The notes beneath the pieces were generated by a model. That model was not told where the DNA came from and searched no databases. It saw only the letters and a program-made list of their open reading frames with translations. From positions 1 to 64,000 of the forward strand of contig NZ_CP013704.1 in the NCBI RefSeq assembly GCF_001936255.1: a stretch of 64,000 bases of DNA, read 5' to 3'. Within the stretch, counting starts at the first letter, position 1. Every line of letters starts with the position of its first letter. A program made the position numbers and the translations under genes. The stretch comes from Borrelia anserina Es. GTDB lineage: Bacteria; Spirochaetota; Spirochaetia; Borreliales; Borreliaceae. Of the stretch, positions 1-9,497 are shown in pieces.

Positions 1-58
1 TATTTAGTTGTTTTTAGTATAATAAATAAAAAACTTAACAACTTTGATAGTTTGTTAA
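1..58. other. Candidate left hairpin telomere of the linear chromosome
   Basis: The first bases contain TTTTTAGTATA, and TAGTATA begins at position 15, so 14 bases precede it. Borrelia hairpin telomeres, the substrates of the telomere resolvase ResT, carry a conserved TAGTATA box (box 3), and the type 1 class places it 14 bp from the hairpin axis. A small inverted repeat follows, TTAACAA at 35-41 and TTGTTAA at 52-58. The first gene ends at 86 and is read toward this end. The box and spacing are seen; that position 1 is the true end is inference. Confidence 0.55.
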
Positions 59-85
59 TGATAAATCTCTATATCCTAATTCCTA

Positions 86-1147
86 CTAATCGTCAGACTT
101 CTTTATAGAATTTACCTTTACACCAAATTTCTCAAAGCTTTCTGGCATAAGCACAACATCAATACCTGAATTTAAGGATTTTTTAATTGCATCTACTAAA
201 CTAAAATTATTCACAATTGCTCCCATATCATACGCATCTGTAATTATAACACTACAAATATTTAAATTATGCCTTATAATATTTACAATATCTCTTGACA
301 TACTAGTTACATCTCCAGAAATTTTAGGTACAAGTACATGCGCAAGCATAATAAATTTTGCTTCCTTTCCAAAAATAAATGGTACAAAATTATTTATCAT
401 CAAAAAATTTTTACTATAAGGCAGTAAAGCTAAATCTTTATGAGTATCAACTTTTGTGCCTCCAAGTCCAGGAAAGTGTTTCACTGCAGCAAAAACACCT
501 TGTCTTTGAATTCCATCGATAAATGCCTCTATCATAAGACCAATATTATAAGATGAATATCCAAAGGTCCTACTACCTAAAGGACTATCGGGGGAAAATT
601 TAGCATCTGCTACAGGTGCCATATTTAAATTGATACCAAGGCGTCTAAGCTGTTTGCCAAGAATTTCTCCAATCTTATATGCAAGTTGAGCATCTCCAGT
701 CTTACCAACAGACTCCATAGCAGGAAATTTATAAACCCCTAACTTCTCATTCTCACCAGTCCTACTAACCAGTCCTCCTTCTTCATCAACAGCAATAAAA
801 ATATCAGAACCAAGATATTTCTTTAATTCGCTAATTAATTTTTTGGTTTGTTGAGCATCCTTAAAATTTTCTCTAAATAAAATAATTCCTACTGGGTTTA
901 TCTCTTTTAGCTTATCAATCGCATCTTTACTAAGCGATTGTACAGCGGTAGGATTAGAAACATTTCTAATACCAACAAAAAAATAACGTTCCCTCAAAAC
1001 GTTACTAAAATCAACCCTTCCTAAAAATACATTAATATCTACAAGATCAGACTTATCATTTTCAAAATAACTATATTCTATTTCAGGAACAGCCCCTAAT
1101 AAAACTAAACTATGAAATAAAAGTCTAAATACTAAAAATCTAAACAT
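86..1147 (-). CDS. Glycoside hydrolase family 3, beta-N-acetylhexosaminidase-like (NagZ type)
   Basis: A 353-residue GH3 enzyme that should release beta-linked N-acetylglucosamine from chitobiose or muropeptides. Visible motifs are DEEGG near residue 121, KHFPG near 223, the NagZ-type Asp-His pair in VDTH (D234, H236) and the nucleophile aspartate in TDAYDM (about D304). The N-terminus MFRFLVFRLL plus a hydrophobic stretch suggests export. I chose the ATG at 1147 because the GGAGGGGGG before it is an excellent ribosome-binding site; a longer frame to 1177 exists. It overlaps the end of the upstream gene by 8 bases, so translation is probably coupled. It matches BB0002 in position. Confidence 0.88.
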   Translation of the reverse strand: MFRFLVFRLLFHSLVLLGAVPEIEYSYFENDKSDLVDINVFLGRVDFSNVLRERYFFVGIRNVSNPTAVQSLSKDAIDKLKEINPVGIILFRENFKDAQQTKKLISELKKYLGSDIFIAVDEEGGLVSRTGENEKLGVYKFPAMESVGKTGDAQLAYKIGEILGKQLRRLGINLNMAPVADAKFSPDSPLGSRTFGYSSYNIGLMIEAFIDGIQRQGVFAAVKHFPGLGGTKVDTHKDLALLPYSKNFLMINNFVPFIFGKEAKFIMLAHVLVPKISGDVTSMSRDIVNIIRHNLNICSVIITDAYDMGAIVNNFSLVDAIKKSLNSGIDVVLMPESFEKFGVKVNSIKKSDD

Positions 1148-2594
1148 TCCATCTCCCCCCTCCAAATACCAAACCACATTTATTCTTTAACACATTACTA
1201 AGAGCATTATTCAAATATTTGGAAATATCAGAAAGACTACCTAACAAAAACTTACCATTTATATAATCACTCATAATAAGAACATCAACAAACAATTTTG
1301 CAGGCAAGAATCTATCGCCTCGATCGACCTCAAAAATCAACGGATTATCTACTATCTTTATAACTTCCCAAGTTATCTGTTCAATTGCAGTATATTTGCC
1401 AAACTCTTTATTCTGTTCAACAACCCTTATAGGCATATTTAATATTATTTCATCGATATGTTTTATCAAATATTCTAAATTAAAAAGACCGGTAGCACAA
1501 TTAAACAAAATCTTGTTCCCACTATACTCAGCTTGTAGTATAATTTCTTTAGAAATTGTACTACCAATATCAACACAAGCCAAATGATCATCATCTAAGA
1601 CTAAAACCCCTCCTTTTGTATCCAATGAGGTTTTAACACTAAATTCAAAGCCAGCAGAATTGTTTGTTATAGCCATTATAGCAAGGGCTTTTAAGTTAAC
1701 AGTAAAACCAATATTATCAACATTACCAATATAAACAAATTTTTTTCCGGAATTATAAAGTTTTAAATAAACATCCCTTAGAACTTTAAAATTTTGACCA
1801 TGACCAGCAGGCAAAGCTAACAGAGTTTTCTTACCATGATTATTATAATTAAAATACTCATATTGACCGTTGTCTAGTTTTTTATAACAATAAATCAAAG
1901 GCTGAATAGCTGTAAAAATATCTTCCTTTTGCAAGCCACAATAATTTAAATCTTTAATCAAGGAATCATCAAAAATATTATCAAAAAAATTAGAAATCAA
2001 TTTATAAGTCTTAAAATTTGTCATCTGAAAAATAGAAGGCTTAATAGTTTTACCATAAAGATCACAATACTTCTTAGAAAGCATTAAAAGATGTCGTATT
2101 TTTAATGCTAAGAATGAAAATCCATAACTACCATCTTTATTAATATATGCAGGTGTTATTCCCTTTGGCAAATCTCCAAAAGACTCCCTAGCCTCAAGTA
2201 TTTTATCTTTGCACAAAAAATATAATTCTTCATGAAAATCACTATTTTTCAATATATCAAAATAACTAGTTGCAGAACCCCCATTTAGAATACCAAATGA
2301 AAGATAAGGATAAAGCAATAAGCCTAGTTCTTCTAGCTTATCACCAGTAAAAACATAAAAATCACCTTCTGATGACAACACAAATCTTGTAAAATCATCA
2401 ATATATTTCCTTAAATTATATTCAACAAGTTCTTTCTTAAACTTTAATTTAATAGGAGTATCAGCAAGATTTAAAATATTACTATGATTCTCATCAGGAA
2501 AATTTTTAAAAGACATGTTTAAAGTCTCAAGTTTATGCTTATTAAGCATATCAAGCATTCTTTTCGAAAAGATCTTATCTATCACTTCACACAT
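1140..2594 (-). CDS. UDP-sugar pyrophosphorylase (UDPGP)-family protein
   Basis: A 484-residue protein in the position of BB0003, which I remember as hypothetical. It shows the order of motifs of eukaryote-type UTP-glucose-1-phosphate uridylyltransferases: LNGGSATS near residue 103 (family LNGGLGTS), PAGHG near 264, IGNVDNIGFTVN near 291, GKYTAIEQ near 394 and RGDRFLPAKL near 420. The expected reaction is UTP plus sugar-1-phosphate to UDP-sugar. The glycine loop is divergent (SA for LG), so activity is not certain. The frame opens with GTG at 2615, but the ATG at 2594 has GATGAGG 8 bases upstream and is preferred. The next gene, read away from it, is a sugar-phosphate mutase. Confidence 0.7.
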   Translation of the reverse strand: MCEVIDKIFSKRMLDMLNKHKLETLNMSFKNFPDENHSNILNLADTPIKLKFKKELVEYNLRKYIDDFTRFVLSSEGDFYVFTGDKLEELGLLLYPYLSFGILNGGSATSYFDILKNSDFHEELYFLCKDKILEARESFGDLPKGITPAYINKDGSYGFSFLALKIRHLLMLSKKYCDLYGKTIKPSIFQMTNFKTYKLISNFFDNIFDDSLIKDLNYCGLQKEDIFTAIQPLIYCYKKLDNGQYEYFNYNNHGKKTLLALPAGHGQNFKVLRDVYLKLYNSGKKFVYIGNVDNIGFTVNLKALAIMAITNNSAGFEFSVKTSLDTKGGVLVLDDDHLACVDIGSTISKEIILQAEYSGNKILFNCATGLFNLEYLIKHIDEIILNMPIRVVEQNKEFGKYTAIEQITWEVIKIVDNPLIFEVDRGDRFLPAKLFVDVLIMSDYINGKFLLGSLSDISKYLNNALSNVLKNKCGLVFGGGRWNV

Positions 2595-2739
2595 ACTAAA
2601 AACCTCATCTAACACAAGGTAAACAACAACTAATATTTTAAAGCATCATAAGTAATGATTCTTATAATAGAATATGTTAATATAATTATGCTACTACAAT
2701 AAAGAAAAAATATAAACATATAATAATAAAAAGGAAAAT

Positions 2740-4092
2740 ATGCTAAAACACTATGTCTTAAACATGCTAAACTTAAAACATGCTATCAATGAAATGATAT
2801 TTTCACCTTCAGGATTTAGAAAAATATTTGCAAAATCAAAAGATGAAAATTCAACAGATTATGAAATAAATGATGATGACAAAATACTAATTGCTCTTAT
2901 AACCTTTACAATATCAAATTATCTCAAAGACAAACCAAAAGAATATATCAATATAGGACTAGATTCAAGAGCAACTGGAAATATAATCTCAGAGATAACA
3001 ATCAAGACACTAATCTTAAATAATGATAATGTCAATTTTTTTGGAATACTCCCAATACCAGAAATCCTAGCTCACACAAAGATAAGCCAAAATTCAAAAG
3101 GATTTATATACATTTCCGCAAGTCATAATCCCAAAGGATATAACGGCATTAAAACAGGCTTAGATGATGGAGGAGTATTAAATTCAAATGAAATAAAGAA
3201 AATAATATCTCAAATCAAAGTCAACATTAAAAATAAAAATCTAATAAATAATCTAATAAAAAAGCTACAAAATTTTAATACTAATGCTTCGCACTTAAAA
3301 ACATATGAAACAATTATCACTACACAGAACCAAAACAAACTAAAATCTTATAACTCATATAAATCACTAATGCAACAAATAATATATTCAGATAAACATA
3401 ATCAAAAAAATATTGATATCTTAAAAGAAAATATCAAAAAAGAACCCATAGGAATAATAGGTGAAATGAATGGTAGCTCTCGTATTAACTCAATCGATAA
3501 AGAGATAATTGAATCTCTGGGAATAAAATCAGAATTTCATAACACTGAAATTGGTATCTTTAAACACGGAATGACTCCTGAAGGAACCTCTTTAAATATG
3601 TGCAAACAAATACTAGAACAAAAGTTTAAAAAAGACAATGATTTCCAATTAGGATATGTCCCTGATTGTGATGGAGATAGAGGCAATTTGGTTACTATTC
3701 AGAAACAAGAACAAGCAACTATTATTGCACCACAAAAAATATTTGCACTATCAGTACTCTCAGAACTTAGCTATCTATACTATATGGATATTAAAGATAA
3801 CTTGGCCGTCGTAGTTAATGATGCAACCTCACTAAATATTGAAAAAATTGCCTCTTTATTCAACACAAAAGTTTACAGAGTTGAAGTCGGTGAAGCCAAC
3901 TTAACTGAAATGGCCGACATTTTACGAAACCAAGGATTAGTAGTAAAAATTTTTGGAGAAGGCTCAAATGGAGGAAATATTACATACCCCTCAAAAGTAA
4001 GAGACCCACTAACAACTGTCCTTAGTATCATAAAACTTCTTAAAATTAAAGATCTTTATAAAATATGGTGTAAACTTTCCAATAATTCATAA
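2740..4092 (+). CDS. Alpha-D-phosphohexomutase (phosphoglucomutase-like), lacking C-terminal domain 4
   Basis: A phosphohexomutase that would interconvert sugar 1- and 6-phosphates. The active-site serine is in SASHNPKGYNG (S128), the metal loop is DCDGDRG (D309, D311, D313), and the sugar-specificity loop is GEGSNGG (406-412). The protein stops at residue 450, about 40 residues after that loop, so the phosphate-binding domain 4 of roughly 100 or more residues is absent. The BB0004 homologue is, as I recall, close to 600 residues. Only 19 bases separate the stop from the end of trpS on the other strand, so no hidden remainder exists. AAAAAGGAAAAT precedes the ATG. It may be inactive. Confidence 0.8.
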   Translation: MLKHYVLNMLNLKHAINEMIFSPSGFRKIFAKSKDENSTDYEINDDDKILIALITFTISNYLKDKPKEYINIGLDSRATGNIISEITIKTLILNNDNVNFFGILPIPEILAHTKISQNSKGFIYISASHNPKGYNGIKTGLDDGGVLNSNEIKKIISQIKVNIKNKNLINNLIKKLQNFNTNASHLKTYETIITTQNQNKLKSYNSYKSLMQQIIYSDKHNQKNIDILKENIKKEPIGIIGEMNGSSRINSIDKEIIESLGIKSEFHNTEIGIFKHGMTPEGTSLNMCKQILEQKFKKDNDFQLGYVPDCDGDRGNLVTIQKQEQATIIAPQKIFALSVLSELSYLYYMDIKDNLAVVVNDATSLNIEKIASLFNTKVYRVEVGEANLTEMADILRNQGLVVKIFGEGSNGGNITYPSKVRDPLTTVLSIIKLLKIKDLYKIWCKLSNNS

Positions 4093-4111
4093 TCAGTTAG
4101 CATAACATAAA

Positions 4112-5170
4112 CTATATGTTTACATTACTTTCTAAAATTTTCTCCACATTTCTCCTCACATCATTCCATGTCTTTGATATACCCATTAAATTTTTAGCAT
4201 TTTTCACAACTTCTACTGCAACTTTTCTAGTCTTACTTGTACCTTCAAATATCACCTCATCAACATAACCTTTTTTGGATTTAAAAAATTCTCTTCTTTC
4301 CCTAATTGGCATTAAAAATTGATTCAAAACTCCAAAAAGCCTCTTTTTAACTTCAACATCTCCAATTGTACCTTTTTTATATCTAGTCTTAAGCTCATAA
4401 AGCTCATCAATATTACTATTAAAAAGGTCATGATAAATAAAAACAGGGTTGCCATCAACTTCTCCTGGCATATCTGCTCTCACCCTTTTAGGATCTGTAA
4501 ACATAGACATAACCTTCTTGCGTAATGTTTCCTCATCATCACTTAGAAATATTGCATTACCAAGGCTTTTGCTCATCTTAGTCTTACCATAAATGCCCAC
4601 AAGAGCCTGAGAATCTGTAAAGATAGCTTCAGGAATTGGAAAAAAATTTTCTCCATAAAGATAATTGAATTTCCTTGCAAGTTCCCTTGTAAGTTCAACA
4701 TGAGCTTCATTATCACGCCCAACTGGAACTAAATTAGACTTTACCATCAAAATATCCGCACTCATAAGAACAGGATAACCTAAAAGTCCATAAGGAACTT
4801 CAGTCAACCCAGCAGCGATACTCATGTCCTTTATACTAGGGATCCTTTGCAGGCGATTAACCATAACAATCATTGACAGTATTAAATTTAACTCCAAAAG
4901 CTCAGGTATAGCTGATTGCAAATAGATATTAACTTTTTCAGGATTAATTCCACAAGCTAGATAATCCAAAACCATTTCTCTAACATTAACAGATATCTTA
5001 CTAATATTTTCTAAATATGGCTTTGTAGTAAGAGTATGCAAATCTGCTATAATAATATAGGTTTCATATTCTCCCTGATATTTTAATCTATTAACAATAG
5101 AGCCAACATAATGCCCCAAATGAAGAGGACCCGTAGGCCTGTCTCCTGTAAGTATAACTTTTCTCTGCAA
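4112..5170 (-). CDS. trpS: Tryptophan--tRNA ligase
   Basis: A class I aminoacyl-tRNA synthetase that charges tRNA-Trp. The 352 residues carry the HIGH-type motif as PTGPLHLGHYVGS near the N-terminus and KMSKS in KTKMSKSLGN, at normal TrpRS length. The start codon is TTG at 5170, preceded by AAGGAG at good spacing; no better ATG lies nearby. It begins 2 bases after the stop of the membrane-protein gene upstream, so the two are probably one transcript. Corresponds to BB0005. Confidence 0.96.
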   Translation of the reverse strand: MQRKVILTGDRPTGPLHLGHYVGSIVNRLKYQGEYETYIIIADLHTLTTKPYLENISKISVNVREMVLDYLACGINPEKVNIYLQSAIPELLELNLILSMIVMVNRLQRIPSIKDMSIAAGLTEVPYGLLGYPVLMSADILMVKSNLVPVGRDNEAHVELTRELARKFNYLYGENFFPIPEAIFTDSQALVGIYGKTKMSKSLGNAIFLSDDEETLRKKVMSMFTDPKRVRADMPGEVDGNPVFIYHDLFNSNIDELYELKTRYKKGTIGDVEVKKRLFGVLNQFLMPIRERREFFKSKKGYVDEVIFEGTSKTRKVAVEVVKNAKNLMGISKTWNDVRRNVEKILESNVNI

Positions 5171-5172
5171 AC

Positions 5173-6252
5173 TTAATTCTCCTTATTACTTACACTATCA
5201 ATGCCTAATATCTTCGACCCACTTAAAAACACAGAAAAAGGTTTTAAGTACTCTATATTATCTACTATCACTTTTATAATAACTGTAAAAGGATAAGCTA
5301 TTAAAAGGCCCACAATACCCCACAGCCATCCCCAAAAGAAAAGAAAACAAAGCAACAAAAAAGGAGAAAGATCAAGTCTATGTCCTTGCATCTTTGGCTC
5401 AAGGATATTGCCAATCAACATTTGCACAAATGTATTATATATAAAGATATAAAACACCAAATTTAAATTAGGATAAAACTGTACTAAAGCAGCTATCACA
5501 ATAAAAAAAACAGCCAAAATAGAACCTATACTTGGAATAAAATTGAATACAAATGTAAGCACAGCCCATACACGAGGAAAATCTTGCCCAAACAAATTGA
5601 GACCTATAAATACCAAAAAACCTGTAAGAAAACTAACAAAGACCTTTATCCCTAAATATTTACTAATCTGAGTATTGATCGTATTTAAAGCTTCAATAAA
5701 CATACTCGAAATAGACTGCCTAAAAGCATTTTTAACCTTGATATCAAAGATATGTATCTCTGATATCAAAAAATATAACAATAAAAATAACACTACCAAA
5801 CTACTTGCAAAACCAATAATTTCATTAGATATCCGCGTTAAAAAAGGATAAATATATTTAGAAAAATCTATATTACTAATAATAGCACTATCTAACTTAT
5901 ATTTTTCAAGGATGTCTATCATAATAAAAATTAATTGCTTTTGATAATAAGGTAATTGCTCAATCAAAGTAGTAACACTATAATAAACAAAACTAAAAAC
6001 CAAATAAGAAAATGAAAAAAGAACAAAAAAAATCACAAAAACTATCAAAACCCTTGGAATCTTTAATCTTTTAAGAAAAGTATAAATGGGATATACTAAA
6101 AATCCAAGAACCACTGCAATAGCTAAAGGTTTAAATATCGTTTGTGCTATTTTTAAAATAGAAATTAACATTATAATCAAAGCTACAACATAAAAAACAG
6201 ACTGAAGTTTAACAAACTTTAACTTATCAGTTGGTTTCAGATCTAAAGACAT
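5173..6252 (-). CDS. AI-2E family (PF01594-type) membrane transporter
   Basis: A 359-residue polytopic membrane protein. Hydrophobic segments occur at about 15-60, 65-90 and 150-170, and in a cluster from about 205 to the C-terminus. The C-terminal half has the family features, with a GLNLFGQDFPRVW-like stretch followed by FIPSIGSI and a GNILEPKMQG motif resembling the conserved EP-containing stretch of AI-2E exporters. Members move small molecules or ions, and the name does not prove autoinducer transport. GGAGAG precedes the ATG. It lies just upstream of trpS and corresponds to BB0006. Confidence 0.85.
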   Translation of the reverse strand: MSLDLKPTDKLKFVKLQSVFYVVALIIMLISILKIAQTIFKPLAIAVVLGFLVYPIYTFLKRLKIPRVLIVFVIFFVLFSFSYLVFSFVYYSVTTLIEQLPYYQKQLIFIMIDILEKYKLDSAIISNIDFSKYIYPFLTRISNEIIGFASSLVVLFLLLYFLISEIHIFDIKVKNAFRQSISSMFIEALNTINTQISKYLGIKVFVSFLTGFLVFIGLNLFGQDFPRVWAVLTFVFNFIPSIGSILAVFFIVIAALVQFYPNLNLVFYIFIYNTFVQMLIGNILEPKMQGHRLDLSPFLLLCFLFFWGWLWGIVGLLIAYPFTVIIKVIVDNIEYLKPFSVFLSGSKILGIDSVSNKEN

Positions 6253-6366
6253 CTAAATCTCTCCTTAATACACTCTAACCGTTATTGAGAAATACTTAAA
6301 ATACTTAAAGGTAGAATCATATTCACTCAAGAATATTTATTTAATTTATTTAAATTTATAACCAAA

Positions 6367-7224
6367 TTATATATTTAAATAAATCTTTTCCATTATCCAA
6401 TTATATAATTTAGTTCCCTTACTATAATTTGCTTCGGCTAAATCCCCCACTCTTTTCTCTCTAACCAGCCTTTTAGCATTTTCATCATTTCCATAATAAA
6501 CCGTCAATGTATTTTTATAATGATTTAAATTATTATTCAAAATTTCAAAAGCCGGGATATCACTAAAACCATCCGCAATATAAAACATATTTTCAAAAGG
6601 AATGTCTCTCCTACTTTTTGGAATCCTCTTATTAATTTTATCATAAGATCCCTTATTTAACTCAAAAATAACCCGAGTTTTTATTGTATGATCCACGAAA
6701 TAACATACGCTACTTAAAACACTATTTACTGAAAACTTATTATCCAAATTCTGATAAAAAGGCACAAGATATGTATCTATAAATTCACAAGCCCAAACTT
6801 TAGTAATATAAGAAGCAATACTACTTCCCAAAATCATCTGTCTAAAACCACTTGAAACAATATAAACATTTACTACAGTATCTGACTTCTTCAAGCTCCT
6901 ATTTATTTCATTTATCTCTTTAAATAAATCAATCACACCTTCAAAAAACTTTAATTTCGAGCCTAACGCGAATAATATTTTATTATTGAGCCCTTTAAAA
7001 ATACCTTCTCTAACATATGTTAAAATATGTGATAAATATATCATCTCATTAGCAATGATATTATAATGATTTTTGTTATAAGTAATAGATAAATTTTCAA
7101 CCTCATCCCAAAACAAGCCAGCATCAACATTATACTCATCAAAAAGTACCTGCTGCATATTGCCATAAATTAAAGTATCATCAAAATCAAATATCAAAGC
7201 TATAATCTTTTCTTTTTTAGCCAT
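6367..7224 (-). CDS. HAD-superfamily hydrolase
   Basis: A 285-residue haloacid-dehalogenase-type phosphatase. Motif I is FDFDDTL at about residues 13-19, with the nucleophile and acid aspartates, and motif IV is IADGFSDIPAFE near residue 220. A cap region lies between them. The substrate is unknown. The frame extends to a TTG at 7230, but the ATG at 7224 is more likely; neither has a clear ribosome-binding site. It stands alone, divergent from cdaA, and corresponds to BB0007. Confidence 0.8.
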   Translation of the reverse strand: MAKKEKIIALIFDFDDTLIYGNMQQVLFDEYNVDAGLFWDEVENLSITYNKNHYNIIANEMIYLSHILTYVREGIFKGLNNKILFALGSKLKFFEGVIDLFKEINEINRSLKKSDTVVNVYIVSSGFRQMILGSSIASYITKVWACEFIDTYLVPFYQNLDNKFSVNSVLSSVCYFVDHTIKTRVIFELNKGSYDKINKRIPKSRRDIPFENMFYIADGFSDIPAFEILNNNLNHYKNTLTVYYGNDENAKRLVREKRVGDLAEANYSKGTKLYNWIMEKIYLNI

Positions 7225-7339
7225 AAACAAAAAATAAATTCAAATCAACATTAACTTGTATTAAAATATATATACAACTATGACTATATTCAATATATTG
7301 TATATAGCAACAATATTATATAAAACAAATTAAATAGAA

Positions 7340-8116
7340 ATGCTTATGATAGACATGGGTAGTATAAATCAAGTAAAAGATATTTTTTCTAGAGTATTAG
7401 ATGTAAGTCTAATCAGCATTTTAGTTTATTATATCTATAAAAATGTAATTAATTCTTATTCTATAAACTTACTTAAAGGAATGATCATTATTACATCCAT
7501 CGGAATCATATCCTACTATTTCAACTTATACACAATAAATTGGCTATTAAATTACATAGCAAATATACTACCCATTGCAATGCTCATCTTATTCCATCAA
7601 GAAATAAAAAAGATAATAATGCAAATTGGGAATTTTAACTTATCTTTTAAACTTGCAAATAATAAAGAAGAAACCATTAAAACCATTGCTGAGATAATAA
7701 AGGCAATCAAGCATTTATCAGAAAATAAATCTGGTAGCTTAATATGCATAGAAAAAAAAATACAATTAGATCAAATAATAAATAAAGGTATAAAATTAGA
7801 CTCCATTGTATCTAATGAAATCTTAATATCAATTTTTGATTATGAAACACCTTTACATGACGGAGCAGTCATTATTAGCAACAACAAAATAGTCTATGCT
7901 GGTTCTTTTTTACCATTATCCAATATTGAATCTATCAGTAAAACTTTTGGAACAAGACACAGAGCAGGCCTTGGAATTTCTGAAAACTCAGATGCAATAA
8001 CAATAATAACATCCGAAGAAACTGGTTCTATTTCACTCACACAAAATGGAAAATTAGAATATAATTTAAGCTTAAATGAAATCAAGAAAAAACTAAATCT
8101 TGCATTAATAGAATAA
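7340..8116 (+). CDS. cdaA: Diadenylate cyclase CdaA (c-di-AMP synthase)
   Basis: Makes cyclic di-AMP from two ATP at the inner membrane. The N-terminal 90 or so residues hold three hydrophobic helices, followed by a DisA_N (DAC) domain with the catalytic DGA at 174-176 and the RHR signature at 206-208 (GTRHRAG). Length 258 fits the CdaA family. It is the first gene of a tight plus-strand operon; cdaR starts 3 bases after its stop. In Firmicutes cdaA-cdaR is followed by glmM, but here acpS follows. BB0008 is the known B. burgdorferi c-di-AMP cyclase. The exact start is unclear because ATGs lie at 7340, 7346 and 7355 and none has a strong ribosome-binding site. Confidence 0.94.
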   Translation: MLMIDMGSINQVKDIFSRVLDVSLISILVYYIYKNVINSYSINLLKGMIIITSIGIISYYFNLYTINWLLNYIANILPIAMLILFHQEIKKIIMQIGNFNLSFKLANNKEETIKTIAEIIKAIKHLSENKSGSLICIEKKIQLDQIINKGIKLDSIVSNEILISIFDYETPLHDGAVIISNNKIVYAGSFLPLSNIESISKTFGTRHRAGLGISENSDAITIITSEETGSISLTQNGKLEYNLSLNEIKKKLNLALIE

Positions 8117-8119
8117 ATA

Positions 8120-9115
8120 ATGAATATAACTAAGAAACTTAAAAACTTAATGAAATTATTATTTGAAGATTGGCAAAATAAAGCCATTTCTATCTTAATA
8201 GCAATTATTATGTTCACAACATCTTACTTTAATAACATAGAATCAATCAAAATAGAAAAAAAATTCAATATTTTATTAGAAGATGAAGTTACACTAGGTA
8301 AAATTCCTGATTTTAACAAAATATTGCTCATAGTCAAAATTAATAAACAAGACTTAAAATATTTAGACCTTGATCGAATAGCTCTATTCGTTGAAGCTAA
8401 TAACATAAAAAAAGCTGGGCAATATGAGCTGCCAATAAAGATCAAAAATTTTAATCCTGTACACATTGTTGAATACAAACTTTCAAAAAACAGAATTGTA
8501 CTCAACCTCGATAAAAAAATTTCAAAACTGGTCAAAGTTGAACCTAAATTTAAACTAATTGAAAAAGAAGGTAAAGGAGAATACTTCATTGCCAAATATA
8601 ATATAGTACCTGACAAATTAACAATACACGGCCCTGAAAAAGTGATAAAAACAATAAACTCAATTAAAACCGAAATAAAAGAATTTGATATAAATACTGT
8701 ATTCATCTCAGAACATCTTGAAGTAATTTCTCCAAACCCACTTATAACACTTGACAAAAACCACGTAATTGTTAACATCACGCTAGGCAAAAAATATATA
8801 CAGACAACAATAAAAAATCCTAATTTAACTTTCAATAATCTCAAAAATGGATTGAAGATAAAAAACAAAGAAAAAATTTTAGACCCAGAAAATGAAATGT
8901 TTATTAAGATAAGAAGCGGACTCTCAGAGAAGATAATTAAAATGTATATAGCCAATAAAAATGTTAACCTCAACCTCGATCTAAGTCAAATTGAAACACC
9001 TGGAACTTATGACATCAACACAGATATCTTACTTAAAAATGATACTTCTGGTATAGAAGTATATGAATATGAACCTAAAACAATAAGAATCGAAGTAATT
9101 TCAACAGAGCAATAA
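8120..9115 (+). CDS. cdaR: CdaR-like YbbR-domain protein, regulator of CdaA
   Basis: A 331-residue protein with one N-terminal membrane helix (about 22-38) and an extracytoplasmic region of YbbR-type beta repeats. The repeats show as recurrent LDKKISK and VEPKF-like stretches and segments such as [13 protein letters not shown]. In Firmicutes CdaR binds and modulates CdaA. Placement directly after cdaA with 3 bases between supports the same role. The composition is strongly lysine, isoleucine and asparagine rich, as in the other plus-strand genes here. Corresponds to BB0009. Confidence 0.85.
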   Translation: MNITKKLKNLMKLLFEDWQNKAISILIAIIMFTTSYFNNIESIKIEKKFNILLEDEVTLGKIPDFNKILLIVKINKQDLKYLDLDRIALFVEANNIKKAGQYELPIKIKNFNPVHIVEYKLSKNRIVLNLDKKISKLVKVEPKFKLIEKEGKGEYFIAKYNIVPDKLTIHGPEKVIKTINSIKTEIKEFDINTVFISEHLEVISPNPLITLDKNHVIVNITLGKKYIQTTIKNPNLTFNNLKNGLKIKNKEKILDPENEMFIKIRSGLSEKIIKMYIANKNVNLNLDLSQIETPGTYDINTDILLKNDTSGIEVYEYEPKTIRIEVISTEQ

Positions 9116-9116
9116 A

Positions 9117-9494
9117 ATGACGAAATCAATAGGATGTGATATAATAAAAGTTACAAGATTAAAAAGTTTTTTACAAAATAGAAAAAAATTAGAAAGATTT
9201 TTTACACAAAGAGAAATTAAAGACTTAGAAATGAAAGGAAAAGGAATTTTAGAAAGTTTAGCTGGCAAGTTTTCAGCAAAAGAATCATTAATTAAAGCAA
9301 TAAGCCCACTAATAAACACTAAAATAAAATACACACTTAAAGATATTGAAATCATACAATCGCCAAAGGGTAACATAATATTCCAACTATACAATGATAT
9401 TAAAGCTTTGATCGACAAAATGAATCTAAAATTATATTTGACAATTTCTCATGAAAAGGAATATGCTATTGCATTTGTAATAGTAGAAAATTAA
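9117..9494 (+). CDS. acpS: Holo-[acyl-carrier-protein] synthase
   Basis: A 4'-phosphopantetheinyl transferase that activates acyl carrier protein using coenzyme A. At 125 residues it is AcpS-sized. It has the N-terminal magnesium aspartate in GCDIIKV (about D8) and the second motif as [14 protein letters not shown], with the glutamate that binds metal. A typical late [13 protein letters not shown] strand closes the protein. It starts one base after the cdaR stop, in the same operon. Corresponds to BB0010. Confidence 0.94.
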   Translation: MTKSIGCDIIKVTRLKSFLQNRKKLERFFTQREIKDLEMKGKGILESLAGKFSAKESLIKAISPLINTKIKYTLKDIEIIQSPKGNIIFQLYNDIKALIDKMNLKLYLTISHEKEYAIAFVIVEN

Positions 9495-9497
9495 CTC

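Noticed and set aside
8224..8973. Open frame of 249 codons antisense to cdaR
   Set aside because: It has no family motif, ribosome-binding site or plausible start; its hydrophobic, serine-rich content is what the complement of lysine- and isoleucine-rich codons gives.
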